Part shown: positions 9,139-17,364 of the stretch, piece after piece
Layout: every line of letters starts with the position of its first letter
Position numbering within the stretch: the stretch's first letter is position 1
NCBI GenBank assembly: GCA_020881235.1
Contig: JAJIYK010000024.1
Span: 1-41,096, forward strand
Source: Rickettsia endosymbiont of Oxypoda opaca
GTDB taxonomy: Bacteria > Pseudomonadota > Alphaproteobacteria > Rickettsiales > Rickettsiaceae
Direction: 5' to 3'
Length of the DNA stretch: 41,096 nucleotides
Made by a program: the position numbers and the translations under genes
The notes under the pieces: model-generated
What the model saw: the letters and a program-made list of their open reading frames with translations, nothing else
Told to the model about the DNA's origin: nothing
The model's database searches: none

Positions 9139-9365
9139 TTGATATCGTCATTGTGCAGTGGTACAGGATCATAACCGCCTTGACAGAAAGGATGGCATTT
9201 AATTATTCTTTTAAGAACTAACCATAACCCTTTGAAACTTCCGTATATTATTATTGCATCCTTGGCATATTCCGAGCAGGAAGGATGAAAACGACAATTA
9301 TTGCCGAGTAGCGGAGATATAAAATATTGATAAAATTTGATTATTAATAGTAAGATACTAGTCAC
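9135..9365 (-). CDS. yidD: YidD membrane protein insertion efficiency factor
   Basis: This 76-residue protein of the YidD/DUF37 family assists insertion of inner-membrane proteins. It has the expected amphipathic N-terminus followed by the signature [15 protein letters not shown] (residues 23-37) and the C-terminal GGYDPVP. The start is GTG at 9365, with AGGA about 13 bases upstream. In many bacteria yidD sits in the dnaA-rpmH-rnpA-yidD-yidC block. Here it is instead placed downstream of nuoABCDE and just before mpg. Confidence 0.93.
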   Translation of the reverse strand: MTSILLLIIKFYQYFISPLLGNNCRFHPSCSEYAKDAIIIYGSFKGLWLVLKRIIKCHPFCQGGYDPVPLHNDDIK

Positions 9366-9401
9366 TATTTTGATATTCCTAACTAAGGATTAAAAACGCT
9401 T

Positions 9402-9460
9402 CGATGTCATTCCCGCTTTCGCGGGAATGACATCGAAAATTCGATCCACGCAACAATGCC
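9402..9460. repeat. Family C palindrome with outer terminus
   Basis: A perfect 15-bp stem (CGATGTCATTCCCGC at 9402-9416 with its complement at 9421-9435) has a 4-base loop. It is followed by the outer terminus TTCGATCCACGCAACAATGCC. It lies between nuoE and yidD and would form a strong RNA hairpin in their transcript. Confidence 0.9.
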
Positions 9461-9481
9461 TTTCCGCATAGGCGGATTTTT

Positions 9482-9985
9482 TCAACTATCCTTTATTTTA
9501 TTAATTATCTCTTCTATTTTTTCTGCGGTTAAATCCTCAAAATAATCATCGTTAATTTGTACGACGGGAGCGTTTACGCAAGCACCTAAACATTCTATTT
9601 CTACTAAACTAAATTTTTTATCCGGCGTTACTTCACCGCATTTAATTTTTAGTGTTTGCTCACAAGCTTTAACTATTTGATCGCTACCACGAAGCCAGCA
9701 GGGCGTAGTAGTACATATTTGAATATGATGTTTGCCGACAGGCTTTAAATTAAACATAGTATAGAAGCTTGCTACCTCATAAGCTCGCATATAAGGCATA
9801 TCAAGTAAGTTTGCTACATATTCTATAGTAGCTGTCGGGAGCCAGCCGCCCACTTGACGTTGAGCAAGGTCAAGCAGCGGTAAAACAGCACTTCTTTTAC
9901 CTTCCGCTGGATATTTTTTTATAATATCTTCTGCCAGCTTCGAGTTTTTCTTATCAAATGTAAAATTTGTAATTTTTGTAGTCAT
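9482..9985 (-). CDS. nuoE: NADH-quinone oxidoreductase subunit E
   Basis: This is the 24-kDa-type peripheral subunit of respiratory complex I, which holds the N1a [2Fe-2S] cluster in the NADH-oxidising module. The cluster cysteines are Cys91, Cys96 (CTTTPC), Cys132 and Cys136 (CLGAC). The 167 residues are typical. AGGAG stands a few bases before the ATG. It is the last nuo gene of the local run A-B-C-D-E, and its partner nuoF is not in this window. The gap to nuoD is filled by a perfect family A core. Confidence 0.96.
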   Translation of the reverse strand: MTTKITNFTFDKKNSKLAEDIIKKYPAEGKRSAVLPLLDLAQRQVGGWLPTATIEYVANLLDMPYMRAYEVASFYTMFNLKPVGKHHIQICTTTPCWLRGSDQIVKACEQTLKIKCGEVTPDKKFSLVEIECLGACVNAPVVQINDDYFEDLTAEKIEEIINKIKDS

Positions 9986-10009
9986 ATACTCCTAATAAAT
10001 ACATTTGAT

Positions 10010-10092
10010 GTCATACCGTGGCTTGACCACGGTATCCAGAAAAAACATAATAAAAAGAAAGACTGGATACCGTGGTCAAGCCACGGTATGAC
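10010..10092. repeat. Family A core, perfect 30-bp inverted repeat
   Basis: The arms at 10010-10039 and 10063-10092 are exact reverse complements, and each arm is itself a palindrome with a CCGTGG/CCACGG stem. The spacer is 23 AT-rich bases. No outer termini are present. The core lies inside the nuo operon between nuoD and nuoE. Confidence 0.95.
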
Positions 10093-10096
10093 AAGG

Positions 10097-11272
10097 TTAC
10101 CTATCAATTTCTCCAAACACAATATCAAGCGTGGCGATAATAGCCACTATATCTGCCATCAAATGACCCTTTGCCATAAAATCAAGTCCTTGTAGATGTG
10201 CAAACCCGGGAGCTTTAATTCGGCATCGATAGGGCCTGTTACTGCCATCGGAATATAAATATACGCCGAATTCGCCTTTTGGGGCTTCCACCGCTTTATA
10301 AGTTTCTCCTTTTGGTACGTCGTAACCTTCAGTATAAAGCTTAAAATGATGAATCATTGCTTCCATAGATTCTTTCATTTTAGCACGAGTCGGCGGTGTA
10401 ATTTTATGATCGTTAGTTTTAATCTCTCCTTGCGGCATTTTTCCAATGCATTGCTTAATTATTCTTAACGATTGATATATTTCTTCAACACGCACTAAAT
10501 ATCGATCATAACAATCGCCCGATTTGCCAATAGGTACGTCAAAATCCATTTCATCATAAACATCATAAGGATTTGATTTGCGTAAATCCCAAGCAATCCC
10601 TGATCCTCTAAGCATTGGTCCGGAAAAGCCCCAATCCATCGCTTCTTTCTGGGAAACAACACCGATATCGACTAATCGCTGTTTCCATAACCTATTATTA
10701 TTTAGCAATGTTTCGACATCTTGCAAGCGGGTAGGGAACAGCTCTATGAAAATAGCGATATCCTCTAATAACCCATCCGGCAAATCCTGTGCAACGCCGC
10801 CCGGCCTAAAATAATTGGCATGCATCCGAGAACCTGAAACACGCTCGTAAAATTCCATGATTTTCTCTCGCTCTTCAAATAGCCATAATAAAGGAGTAGT
10901 AGCACCGACGTCTAACGCTTGGCTACCGATATTTAAAGTATGGTTAAGAATTCGAGTAAGCTCGGAAAACATGACTCTAATAAACTGTGTACGCCTCGGT
11001 ACATCACAGCCTAGCAGTGACTCAACGGCTAAAGCAAAAGCGTGTTCTTGACACATCGGGGATACATAATCCAGCCGATCAAAATAAGGTATGGCTTGCA
11101 GATATGTTTTATGCTCGATTAACTTTTCAGTACCACGATGTAGCAAACCGATATGCGGATCGGCTAGATTTACTACTTCGCCGTCCATCTCTAAAATTAG
11201 CCTGAGCACTCCGTGCGTAGCCGGATGCTGCGGACCGAGATTTAGAGTTATGTTTTTGAGGTTGTTAGTCAT
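10097..11272 (-). CDS. nuoD: NADH-quinone oxidoreductase subunit D
   Basis: This is the 49-kDa subunit of complex I, which together with NuoB forms the quinone-binding site. It starts with the hallmark [21 protein letters not shown] and contains [28 protein letters not shown] and the C-terminal [20 protein letters not shown] ending. The 391-residue length is as expected for alphaproteobacteria. The upstream ribosome binding site is weak (AAAAAATT). A family A core separates it from nuoC. No damage is visible. Confidence 0.97.
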   Translation of the reverse strand: MTNNLKNITLNLGPQHPATHGVLRLILEMDGEVVNLADPHIGLLHRGTEKLIEHKTYLQAIPYFDRLDYVSPMCQEHAFALAVESLLGCDVPRRTQFIRVMFSELTRILNHTLNIGSQALDVGATTPLLWLFEEREKIMEFYERVSGSRMHANYFRPGGVAQDLPDGLLEDIAIFIELFPTRLQDVETLLNNNRLWKQRLVDIGVVSQKEAMDWGFSGPMLRGSGIAWDLRKSNPYDVYDEMDFDVPIGKSGDCYDRYLVRVEEIYQSLRIIKQCIGKMPQGEIKTNDHKITPPTRAKMKESMEAMIHHFKLYTEGYDVPKGETYKAVEAPKGEFGVYLYSDGSNRPYRCRIKAPGFAHLQGLDFMAKGHLMADIVAIIATLDIVFGEIDR

Positions 11273-11342
11273 AATTTTTTAGCGACTTAATATTATTTTA
11301 GCAACAGGTGTATTTTGACCGTTTTTTGCAAAGCGTTCCGAT

Positions 11343-11422
11343 GTCATGCCGTGGCTTGACCACGGCATCCAGTCTTTTTATACCAAATTTTTCTGGATAC
11401 CGTGGTCAAGCCACGGTATGAC
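11343..11422. repeat. Family A core between nuoD and nuoC
   Basis: The arms at 11343-11372 and 11393-11422 form an almost perfect inverted repeat with a 20-base spacer. A TTTTTTGCAAAGCG outer fragment lies to the left. The core ends 4 bases before the nuoC stop codon, so the repeat begins right at the gene end. Confidence 0.9.
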
Positions 11423-11425
11423 ACC

Positions 11426-12019
11426 CTACTTCGCCTTCTCATCACCTGGTAACACATAATTTGGACCTTGCCAAGGAGAAGAAAAATTAAACTCTCTATA
11501 TTCTACATCAAGTTTGACAGGTTCATAGACCACCTTTTGCAGAGCTTTATCATACGTAACCTGCGTATAACCGGTTAGCGGAAAGTCTTTGCGTAAAGGA
11601 TGCCCTTCAAAGCCGTAATCGGTTAAAATACGCCGCATATCATGGCTATCCGTGAAATTTACCCCGAACATATCAAATGCCTCCCGCTCATACCAGCAAG
11701 CAGCATTAAATATTTTAGTTATAGAAGGCAAGCTTTCATTTTCAGCAACGGTAATTTTTAGCAATAAACGCTTATTTAACTTTAAGCTTAGTAGATTATA
11801 AACTATTTCAAACCTTCTAGCTTGCTCCGGAAAATCCGCACCGAATAAATCAGTTAAGATAGTAAAGCGTAAATCTTCCGACTCTTTTAAAAAAGTAATA
11901 AAAGATAATAAATTATCCCGTTCTATTTTATAACTAATAAAACCCGTTATCTCTATAGGAGTTATTTTGATATTATGTGCAGATATAAATTTATTGATAA
12001 TTTTTACCGGATCACTCAT
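11426..12019 (-). CDS. nuoC: NADH-quinone oxidoreductase subunit C
   Basis: This is the 30-kDa subunit of complex I, part of the connecting module next to NuoD. The family signature [38 protein letters not shown] is present, followed by the usual [11 protein letters not shown] tail. I chose the ATG at 12019 (about 197 residues), which has GGCAGGAA just upstream and overlaps the nuoB stop by 8 bases. An ATG 15 bases upstream gives 202 residues and cannot be excluded. The overlap implies translational coupling. Confidence 0.95.
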   Translation of the reverse strand: MSDPVKIINKFISAHNIKITPIEITGFISYKIERDNLLSFITFLKESEDLRFTILTDLFGADFPEQARRFEIVYNLLSLKLNKRLLLKITVAENESLPSITKIFNAACWYEREAFDMFGVNFTDSHDMRRILTDYGFEGHPLRKDFPLTGYTQVTYDKALQKVVYEPVKLDVEYREFNFSSPWQGPNYVLPGDEKAK

Positions 12020-12536
12020 ATTTCCTGCCGTCATATTTAAAGCCCGTGCTACGCTTAATTTTCTTTTGTAGCTGCAATAATCCGTAAATTAAAGCTTCAG
12101 CAGTCGGAGGGCAGCCGGGGACGTATATATCAACCGGTACAATCCGATCACAGCCTCGTACTACCGCATAAGAAAAATGATAATACCCGCCGCCGTTAGC
12201 ACAGCTCCCCATAGATAAAACCCATTTAGGTTCAGGCATTTGATCATATACTTTGCGGAGTGCCGGTGCCATTTTATTAGTTAGCGTGCCTGCAACTATC
12301 ATTAAATCGGCTTGCCTTGGGCTTGGCCTAAATAACATCCCGAAACGATCCATATCATAGCGGCTCGCTGCCGCTTGCATCATCTCAACCGCACAGCAAG
12401 CAAGCCCGAAAGTCATCGGCCATAAAGAATTTGCTCTTGCCCAGCCGACTACGTCATCAACAGTAGTTAACAAAAAACCCCGATTAGAAAGCTCATCATT
12501 AATTAGTTCGTTTTCTTCATGAAAGCTATTTTTCAT
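12012..12536 (-). CDS. nuoB: NADH-quinone oxidoreductase subunit B
   Basis: This is the 20-kDa subunit of complex I that carries cluster N2, the last iron-sulfur centre before ubiquinone. The cluster ligands are Cys47, Cys48 (ACCAVEMM), Cys112 (GSCANGGG) and Cys142 (PGCPPTAE). I start at ATG 12536 ([10 protein letters not shown], 174 residues), which has CAGGAATATT directly upstream. The open frame extends 35 codons further, but that part reads through palindromic repeat sequence and is not typical of NuoB. Confidence 0.96.
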   Translation of the reverse strand: MKNSFHEENELINDELSNRGFLLTTVDDVVGWARANSLWPMTFGLACCAVEMMQAAASRYDMDRFGMLFRPSPRQADLMIVAGTLTNKMAPALRKVYDQMPEPKWVLSMGSCANGGGYYHFSYAVVRGCDRIVPVDIYVPGCPPTAEALIYGLLQLQKKIKRSTGFKYDGRKYE

Positions 12537-12564
12537 AATATTCCTGTAAAATAAAGAAGTAGTT

Positions 12565-12759
12565 GGCATTGTTGCATGGACCAAAAGCGTTACAAAAAGC
12601 ACCGTCATTGCAAAGCCGGCGTTGTTGCATGGATCCCCCAAACGTCATTGCGAGCGACTGAAAGGAGCGTGGCAATCTAGAAAATAATAAATTTCATAGC
12701 ATTTTTTGCTATTTTTTACTGGATTGCCACGGAGATAGCTAGCATCTCCTCGCAATGAC
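12565..12759. repeat. Family B element with two outer termini, inside nuo operon
   Basis: The family B body runs from GTCATTGCGAG (12644-12654) to CTCGCAATGAC (12749-12759), with an inner GTGGCAATC/GATTGCCAC pairing. To its left stand two copies of the outer terminus, GGCATTGTTGCATGGACC (12565-12582) and GGCGTTGTTGCATGGATC (12618-12635). It fills the gap between nuoA and nuoB. Confidence 0.85.
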
Positions 12760-12774
12760 TAGGTAAGGTTGATC

Positions 12775-13149
12775 TTAGTCCCACTCTAATGCACCTTTCT
12801 TCCACTCATATATAAAACCGATAATAAGGACAAAGAGGAAAAACATCATTGAAAAAAAACCTATTTTACCGATTTTTCCAAGAGTAATAGCCCACGGTAT
12901 TAAAAACGTCACTTCGAGATCAAAAATAATAAATAAAATGGCAACTAAATAAAAGCGTATATCAAATTTAGCTCGTGCGTCGCTAAAAGGCTCAAAGCCG
13001 CATTCATAAGGCTCTAATTTGTCTTTATTATACTTCTTAGTAGCTAATAAATTCGGTAAAATCATTATTAAGCTAGATATTAATACCGCAATACCGAAAA
13101 AAACACTAATAGGTAAATATTCCTGTAAAAATTTTGATTCTTGCCACAT
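12775..13149 (-). CDS. nuoA: NADH-quinone oxidoreductase subunit A
   Basis: This is a small membrane subunit of complex I with three predicted transmembrane helices (about residues 13-35, 64-88 and 92-115). The family signature KLEPYECGFEPFSDARAKFDIRFYLVAILFIIFDLEVTFLIPWA is present, with the conserved loop cysteine at residue 50. The 124-residue length is normal. It is the first gene of the nuo run, so the operon promoter should lie in the upstream 13150-13233 stretch. I see no convincing -35/-10 pair there. Confidence 0.96.
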   Translation of the reverse strand: MWQESKFLQEYLPISVFFGIAVLISSLIMILPNLLATKKYNKDKLEPYECGFEPFSDARAKFDIRFYLVAILFIIFDLEVTFLIPWAITLGKIGKIGFFSMMFFLFVLIIGFIYEWKKGALEWD

Positions 13150-13233
13150 AGAATTTGTTTTATGTTGTTCCTATAAAGGTATAAATAGGAGCGATTAAAG
13201 CCGGTTTTATTTCATTCCCGCCTTTGCGAGAAG

Positions 13234-13411
13234 GCTTGCGTGGCTCATAATTTACCGTATTATGGTTATTACAAGTATGGTGTCATACCGAGGCCCCTCC
13301 CACGGTATCCAGAAAAAACCTTGATAAAAAGACTGGATGCCGTGGTCAAGCCACGGCATGACACAGCCTTTTTTCAACGTTCGTACACTAGTGGGTCAAG
13401 CCACGGTATGA
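13234..13411. repeat. Family A element with CCCCTCCC loop variant
   Basis: The left terminus GCTTGCGTGGCTCATAATTT leads to arms at 13282-13312 and 13333-13362. The left arm has the variant loop GGCCCCTCCC in place of GGCTTGACC. The right side continues into AACGTTCGTACACTAGTG and an extra arm GTCAAGCCACGGTATGAC. The element accounts for most of the 303-bp gap between nuoA and the O-antigen ligase gene. Confidence 0.85.
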
Positions 13412-13452
13412 CAACAAGCCACTTCATTTTTCCTAGATTACATTAACCAAGC

Positions 13453-14661
13453 TTAATTATCAATTATTATATCGGATTTAACTAATAACTTCATTAAAAC
13501 CAATGCCCAAATACCAACAGCCACCCACCATACTTGCCAAATACTATAAGAAACCATACCGATAAAATAATAATTTATAAAGCAGGCATAAGAAATAGAA
13601 CGATAATTTATTGTTAAATTACTAATTTGTTTAAGATATTTATAAATTAAAGCTAAAAATAATATTAGTCCGATTAAGCCGGTCTCAAGAATAATTTGTA
13701 GTATGTTATTATGAGGGTGCAAAGGCAGAGGATGCCATTCCATATTGTTATGTTTAATTATTTCACCGTTCTTTACTTCCATATATTTTGAAGAGGCAAA
13801 ACCATAACCGAAAATCGGTTTTTCTACAATTTTATTTGCAACAAAATGCCAAATAAATAGCCGATGTTTTGCTGAATCTTGAATAGATGAGGTATATTTT
13901 TCTGATATATATTGCGGGTTTATATTGCCGGTAATTATTGGAATTGATAAAGAGCCGACTATTAAGCCTATAATTATCAATTGAGAAAATATCTTTTGTT
14001 TTATTATTTTACTAGCTATAAACGTTAACCCGCCGACTGCAAAACCTAAAAAACTCGCTAAGCTGTCGGAGATAAATAATAAATACAGCACTAATAAGTA
14101 AAATAATAAAGAAACAATAGGCTTTTTATAAGAAATTAAGATTGTTATTATTATCCATGCGGTAATTGATAGTAAAGCACAACCTCGATCTAACATATAA
14201 AGGTTAAAAAACTGCGTGGAAGAAGGTTGAAAAATAGCACGAAAAGCTTTAGTTAGTAGACCGTTAGTTAGATATTCAATAAAAAATAAAATTATTGCTA
14301 CCATAACTCCGCTTATAAGATAGCATTTAATATTCCGGTTATTTTGAAAAAATATAGACATATCTATGTAATTACTAGCCGTAAAGCCTAGCAGTAAAAC
14401 CGAAAAAACTTGTAAAAAAGTAAGGAAACTACTTATAGGATTAATTGCGTAGATACATGATATCAAGCACCAGCTAGCAAATAATAATTCTATTTTATAA
14501 TTAGAAAATAAAAAGCGTAATATAATCTTATCTTTTATAGAAAATAAGAAAGTTATTAAAAAAATCGGTATAGTGATTGCCAGTGATAACCCGCCTATCA
14601 TACCGATAGCAGGAATTAAAAATATTAAACCGGAAATTAAATAATAATGCATATCAAACAC
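13453..14661 (-). CDS. O-antigen ligase-like membrane protein
   Basis: This 402-residue polytopic protein has about 10-12 hydrophobic helices and matches the Wzy_C/WaaL pattern. A periplasmic loop at about residues 270-310 reads KHRLFIWHFVANKIVEKPIFGYGFASSK, then WHPLPLHPHNNILQIILETGLIG, with the conserved HPHN...LE signature. Such proteins attach O-antigen to lipid A-core, which matters for the rickettsial surface. A related Wzy polymerase or other ligase role is possible. The GTG start follows directly after the upstream gene's TAA; an ATG 9 bases later is an alternative. The contact between the two genes suggests an operon. Confidence 0.85.
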   Translation of the reverse strand: MFDMHYYLISGLIFLIPAIGMIGGLSLAITIPIFLITFLFSIKDKIILRFLFSNYKIELLFASWCLISCIYAINPISSFLTFLQVFSVLLLGFTASNYIDMSIFFQNNRNIKCYLISGVMVAIILFFIEYLTNGLLTKAFRAIFQPSSTQFFNLYMLDRGCALLSITAWIIITILISYKKPIVSLLFYLLVLYLLFISDSLASFLGFAVGGLTFIASKIIKQKIFSQLIIIGLIVGSLSIPIITGNINPQYISEKYTSSIQDSAKHRLFIWHFVANKIVEKPIFGYGFASSKYMEVKNGEIIKHNNMEWHPLPLHPHNNILQIILETGLIGLILFLALIYKYLKQISNLTINYRSISYACFINYYFIGMVSYSIWQVWWVAVGIWALVLMKLLVKSDIIIDN

Positions 14662-15153
14662 TTACAGACAGTTTTTGGCAAAAATTTCATAAATTGGATG
14701 TTCGAAAGTAGAGAGTGAAATACTGCTACTGACCATCCATCCTTGAAAAAGTAACTTCGGGTCTTCGTCAATTTTATATTCGGTAATTGTTAATAATAAA
14801 TAATTATCTTCCTTATACGGATCAAGGTTTTTTAGGCATTTATGGAGCTTGATTTTTATATTACCAAAATATTGTTCTTCACCGACTTTAAAAATTAGCT
14901 CACGAGAAGTAGCGGTAATTTTGTTTAAGGCAATAACTTTACCCTGCTGATAATTTTTTAATTCAGCACTATTAGTAAGCTCAATATTCTCAAAACTAGG
15001 TAAATTATCCTCAATAACAGGGGTAAAATCGCTGCTTTCGGTATCTTCGGTAGTATAAAAAGATTCTATATCGATGTTTGTGTTTTCTGCTTGCGAGAGG
15101 CTAGTAAAGCCTAGCAGGATAACAGTAACTAAAATAATTTTAGGTAATATCAT
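14662..15153 (-). CDS. DUF2155-like secreted protein
   Basis: This protein of about 163 residues has a clear signal peptide (MILPKIILVTVILLGFTSLSQA, cleaved near residue 22). An acidic linker follows, then a compact domain beginning KVIALNKITATSRELIFKVGEEQYFGNIKIKLHKC, which resembles the alphaproteobacterial DUF2155 domain. The ending IYEIFAKNC and the paired cysteines suggest a disulfide in the periplasm. I start at ATG 15153; a TTG 9 bases upstream extends the frame. It precedes the O-antigen ligase gene with no gap, so the two are probably co-transcribed. Its function is unknown. Confidence 0.75.
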   Translation of the reverse strand: MILPKIILVTVILLGFTSLSQAENTNIDIESFYTTEDTESSDFTPVIEDNLPSFENIELTNSAELKNYQQGKVIALNKITATSRELIFKVGEEQYFGNIKIKLHKCLKNLDPYKEDNYLLLTITEYKIDEDPKLLFQGWMVSSSISLSTFEHPIYEIFAKNCL

Positions 15154-15268
15154 AAGCCACAATTTATTTTTTAAGAATTATATAGCATTGCCGATTAATC
15201 ACAACAAAGTTTTATGCTAATCTGCTTTAAGGCAATTTAAAATTAGTAATAAATATTACATATTGTAT

Positions 15269-15473
15269 GTCATTCCTGCGAAGGCATTGTTGCGTGGATC
15301 GAATTTTTGCAAAGCATACGGTGTCATGCCGTGACTTGATCACGGCATCCAGTCTTTTTATTAAGGTTTTTTCTGGATACCGTGGTCAAGCCACGGTATG
15401 ACACCATACTTGTAATAACCATAATATGGTAAATTTATGATCCACGCAACAATGCCGCACGGGAATGACATCG
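15269..15473. repeat. Family A element inside split family C sequence
   Basis: A complete A element (15283-15456) has perfect 16-bp termini CATTGTTGCGTGGATC and GATCCACGCAACAATG, and core arms at 15323-15352 and 15373-15402. To the left stands a family C half (GTCATTCCTGCG), and to the right its partner (CACGGGAATGACATCG). The remaining bases of the 366-bp gap before the terminase gene are AT-rich, and I see nothing else in them. Confidence 0.88.
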
Positions 15474-15519
15474 ACACGGCTTTTAAATACACTTAATCTT
15501 ATACTTGTAAATATATAAA

Positions 15520-16938
15520 ATGGCTTACTCAAAGGAATTACTACAGGCTATTTTACGCCAAGATTTTCATAGCTTCATAATTAAAGTTTTTAATACCATT
15601 AATCCAGGCATAGAATACCGATTAAATTGGCATACCGAACTAATTAGCGATTATTTGCTGGCGGTGCAAAACGGTGATATTAATCGTTTGATAATTAACG
15701 TGCCGCCAAGGTCTTTAAAATCTGTATGCGTAAGTGTTGCGTGGTCGGCTTGGATATTAGGACACAATCCAACTAAAAGGATTATGACCGCCAGCTATTC
15801 ACAAATATTAAGTATAAAACATTCTTTAGATTGTCGATTTATTTTATCTACCGATTGGTACAAACAGCTTTTCCCCGATACTATTTTAAGTAAAGAGCAT
15901 AATCAAAAAAGTAAATTTTTAACGACGGCAAACGGTTTTAGATTTGCAACTTCCGTCGGCGGTTCGGCTACGGGTGAGGGCGGTGATATCTTAATTATCG
16001 ATGACCCTCATAATCCTAGCCAAATAAATTCTTATAAAATGCGTAAAAAAGTAATTGAGTGGTTTGAACAGGTTTTTGTAACTAGGTTAAATAATAGAAA
16101 TACCGGTGCAATAATACTAGTTATGCAAAGATTACACGAAGAAGACTTAACAAGCTATCTTTTAGCAACTTCAAATTTATGGCATCATTTAAAAATTCCG
16201 GCTATTGCCGATAAAGATTATTTTTTTAAATTACTAGTTAATGGTCAAATAAAAGAATATCAATACCTTAGCGGCGATTTGTTAGATAATTTCAAAGATT
16301 CTAGTAACCTTTTAAGTAAGTTAGAGCAGGAAATAGGCAGTGCTAATTACTCGGCTCAATATTTACAGCAACCTTTGCCTAAAGGCTCTTCACTACTAAA
16401 TATCGAAGATATTAGTTTTTACGAAAATTTGCCGGAAAAATTTGATTATTTCATTCAAAGCTGGGATACGGCAATTAAAATTTCCGAGAATTCCGATTAT
16501 AGTGTTTGCACTATATGGGGGATTCTGGATAAAAAATATTATCTTGTTACAATGACCAGAAAAAAACTTACCTATCCCGAACTTAAAAAATTAGTAGAGA
16601 GATTAGCAGAGCAATATAGCCCAAGATTTATATTAATTGAAGATAAAGCTAGCGGTCAACAAATACTTCAAGACTTACGAAGTTTTAACGATAATATACG
16701 TATAATCGGCATAAAACCAAGGCTTGATAAAATTACTAGATTTGCATCAATAGTGCCGTTATTTCAATCTTCTAAGGTTTTATTACCTAAACAATCAACG
16801 TTTAATAATATAATTTTAAAAGAATTATTATATTTCCCGCATGTAAGAAATGATGATATAGTAGATTCCGTTAGTCAGTTCTTAAATTTTGTCAAAGAAT
16901 TATCATTAAAGCCGCCGGCAAGGATTAGAGAGCTTTAA
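15520..16938 (+). CDS. Phage or gene-transfer-agent large terminase subunit
   Basis: This 472-residue packaging motor and nuclease looks intact. The ATPase has Walker A PPRSLKS (residues 62-68) and Walker B DILIIDDPHN (Asp161, Asp162). The RNase H-like nuclease has FIQSWDTAIK (Asp316), ILIEDKASG (Glu374, Asp375) and the DDIVDS ending (Asp445, Asp446 and Asp449). No portal, capsid or small terminase gene lies beside it. Alphaproteobacteria, including rickettsiae, carry dispersed gene-transfer-agent-like genes. Whether this is GTA-like or a prophage relic cannot be decided from the window. A complete reading frame without neighbours argues for retained function. Confidence 0.88.
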   Translation: MAYSKELLQAILRQDFHSFIIKVFNTINPGIEYRLNWHTELISDYLLAVQNGDINRLIINVPPRSLKSVCVSVAWSAWILGHNPTKRIMTASYSQILSIKHSLDCRFILSTDWYKQLFPDTILSKEHNQKSKFLTTANGFRFATSVGGSATGEGGDILIIDDPHNPSQINSYKMRKKVIEWFEQVFVTRLNNRNTGAIILVMQRLHEEDLTSYLLATSNLWHHLKIPAIADKDYFFKLLVNGQIKEYQYLSGDLLDNFKDSSNLLSKLEQEIGSANYSAQYLQQPLPKGSSLLNIEDISFYENLPEKFDYFIQSWDTAIKISENSDYSVCTIWGILDKKYYLVTMTRKKLTYPELKKLVERLAEQYSPRFILIEDKASGQQILQDLRSFNDNIRIIGIKPRLDKITRFASIVPLFQSSKVLLPKQSTFNNIILKELLYFPHVRNDDIVDSVSQFLNFVKELSLKPPARIREL

Positions 16939-16948
16939 AAGGAGCTTT

Positions 16949-17020
16949 GTGACATTATCCCTGAAGAAGCAGTATAACCGTCAGACCTATTACGCTCGTG
17001 TCTTATATCTACCCTCTTAA
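16949..17020 (+). other. Short ORF with ribosome binding site after terminase
   Basis: AGGAG at 16940-16944 is well placed before GTG 16949, which opens a frame of 23 codons (MTLSLKKQYNRQTYYARVLY...) ending in TAA. It could be the remnant of a former next gene in a phage cluster, or a chance frame. The rest of 17021-17094 shows nothing I can identify. Confidence 0.25.
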
Positions 17021-17094
17021 AGTCATTTCTTTATATTGACCTCTTATTTATTATATCATATTTTAGACCTACAATTGCGAAGCCACGAAGCACA

Positions 17095-17267
17095 GGCGTT
17101 GTTGTGTGACAATAATTTACCGTATTATGGTTATTACAAGTATGGTGTCATACCGTGGCCCCTCCCACGGTATCCAGAAAAAACCTTAATAAAAAGACTG
17201 GATGCCGTGATCAAGTCACGGCATGACACCGTACGCTTTGCAAAAATTCGAGCCAGGCAACAACGCC
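17095..17267. repeat. Full family A element with CCCCTCCC loop variant
   Basis: The termini GGCGTTGTTG (17095-17104) and CAACAACGCC (17258-17267) enclose core arms at 17147-17177 and 17198-17227. The left arm has the GGCCCCTCCC loop. Further terminus fragments (GAGCCACGCAACAACG, CGAGCCACGCAAGAATGAC) continue to about 17342, so repeats fill most of the 426-bp gap before lnt. Confidence 0.88.
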
Positions 17268-17364
17268 TATAGTCACTTGCCATGACGGGTTTTTATTAAT
17301 TCTTGAGCCACGCAACAACGCCCGAGCCACGCAAGAATGACATTAATGCTTAAGTTAATAAATT

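Noticed and set aside
10578..11282. Several plus-strand ORFs opposite nuoD
   Set aside because: They are antisense to a complete, highly conserved nuoD and have no features of their own.
12537..12641. 35-codon upstream extension of nuoB
   Set aside because: The extension is encoded by repeat sequence, whereas ATG 12536 has a good ribosome binding site and gives a normal NuoB N-terminus.
13240..13446. 68-residue plus-strand ORF downstream of the O-antigen ligase gene
   Set aside because: It lies entirely within a family A element. A near-identical frame occurs in the copy at 17036-17272, so it is repeat sequence rather than a gene.
17036..17272. 78-residue plus-strand ORF before lnt
   Set aside because: It reads through a family A element and has no ribosome binding site.
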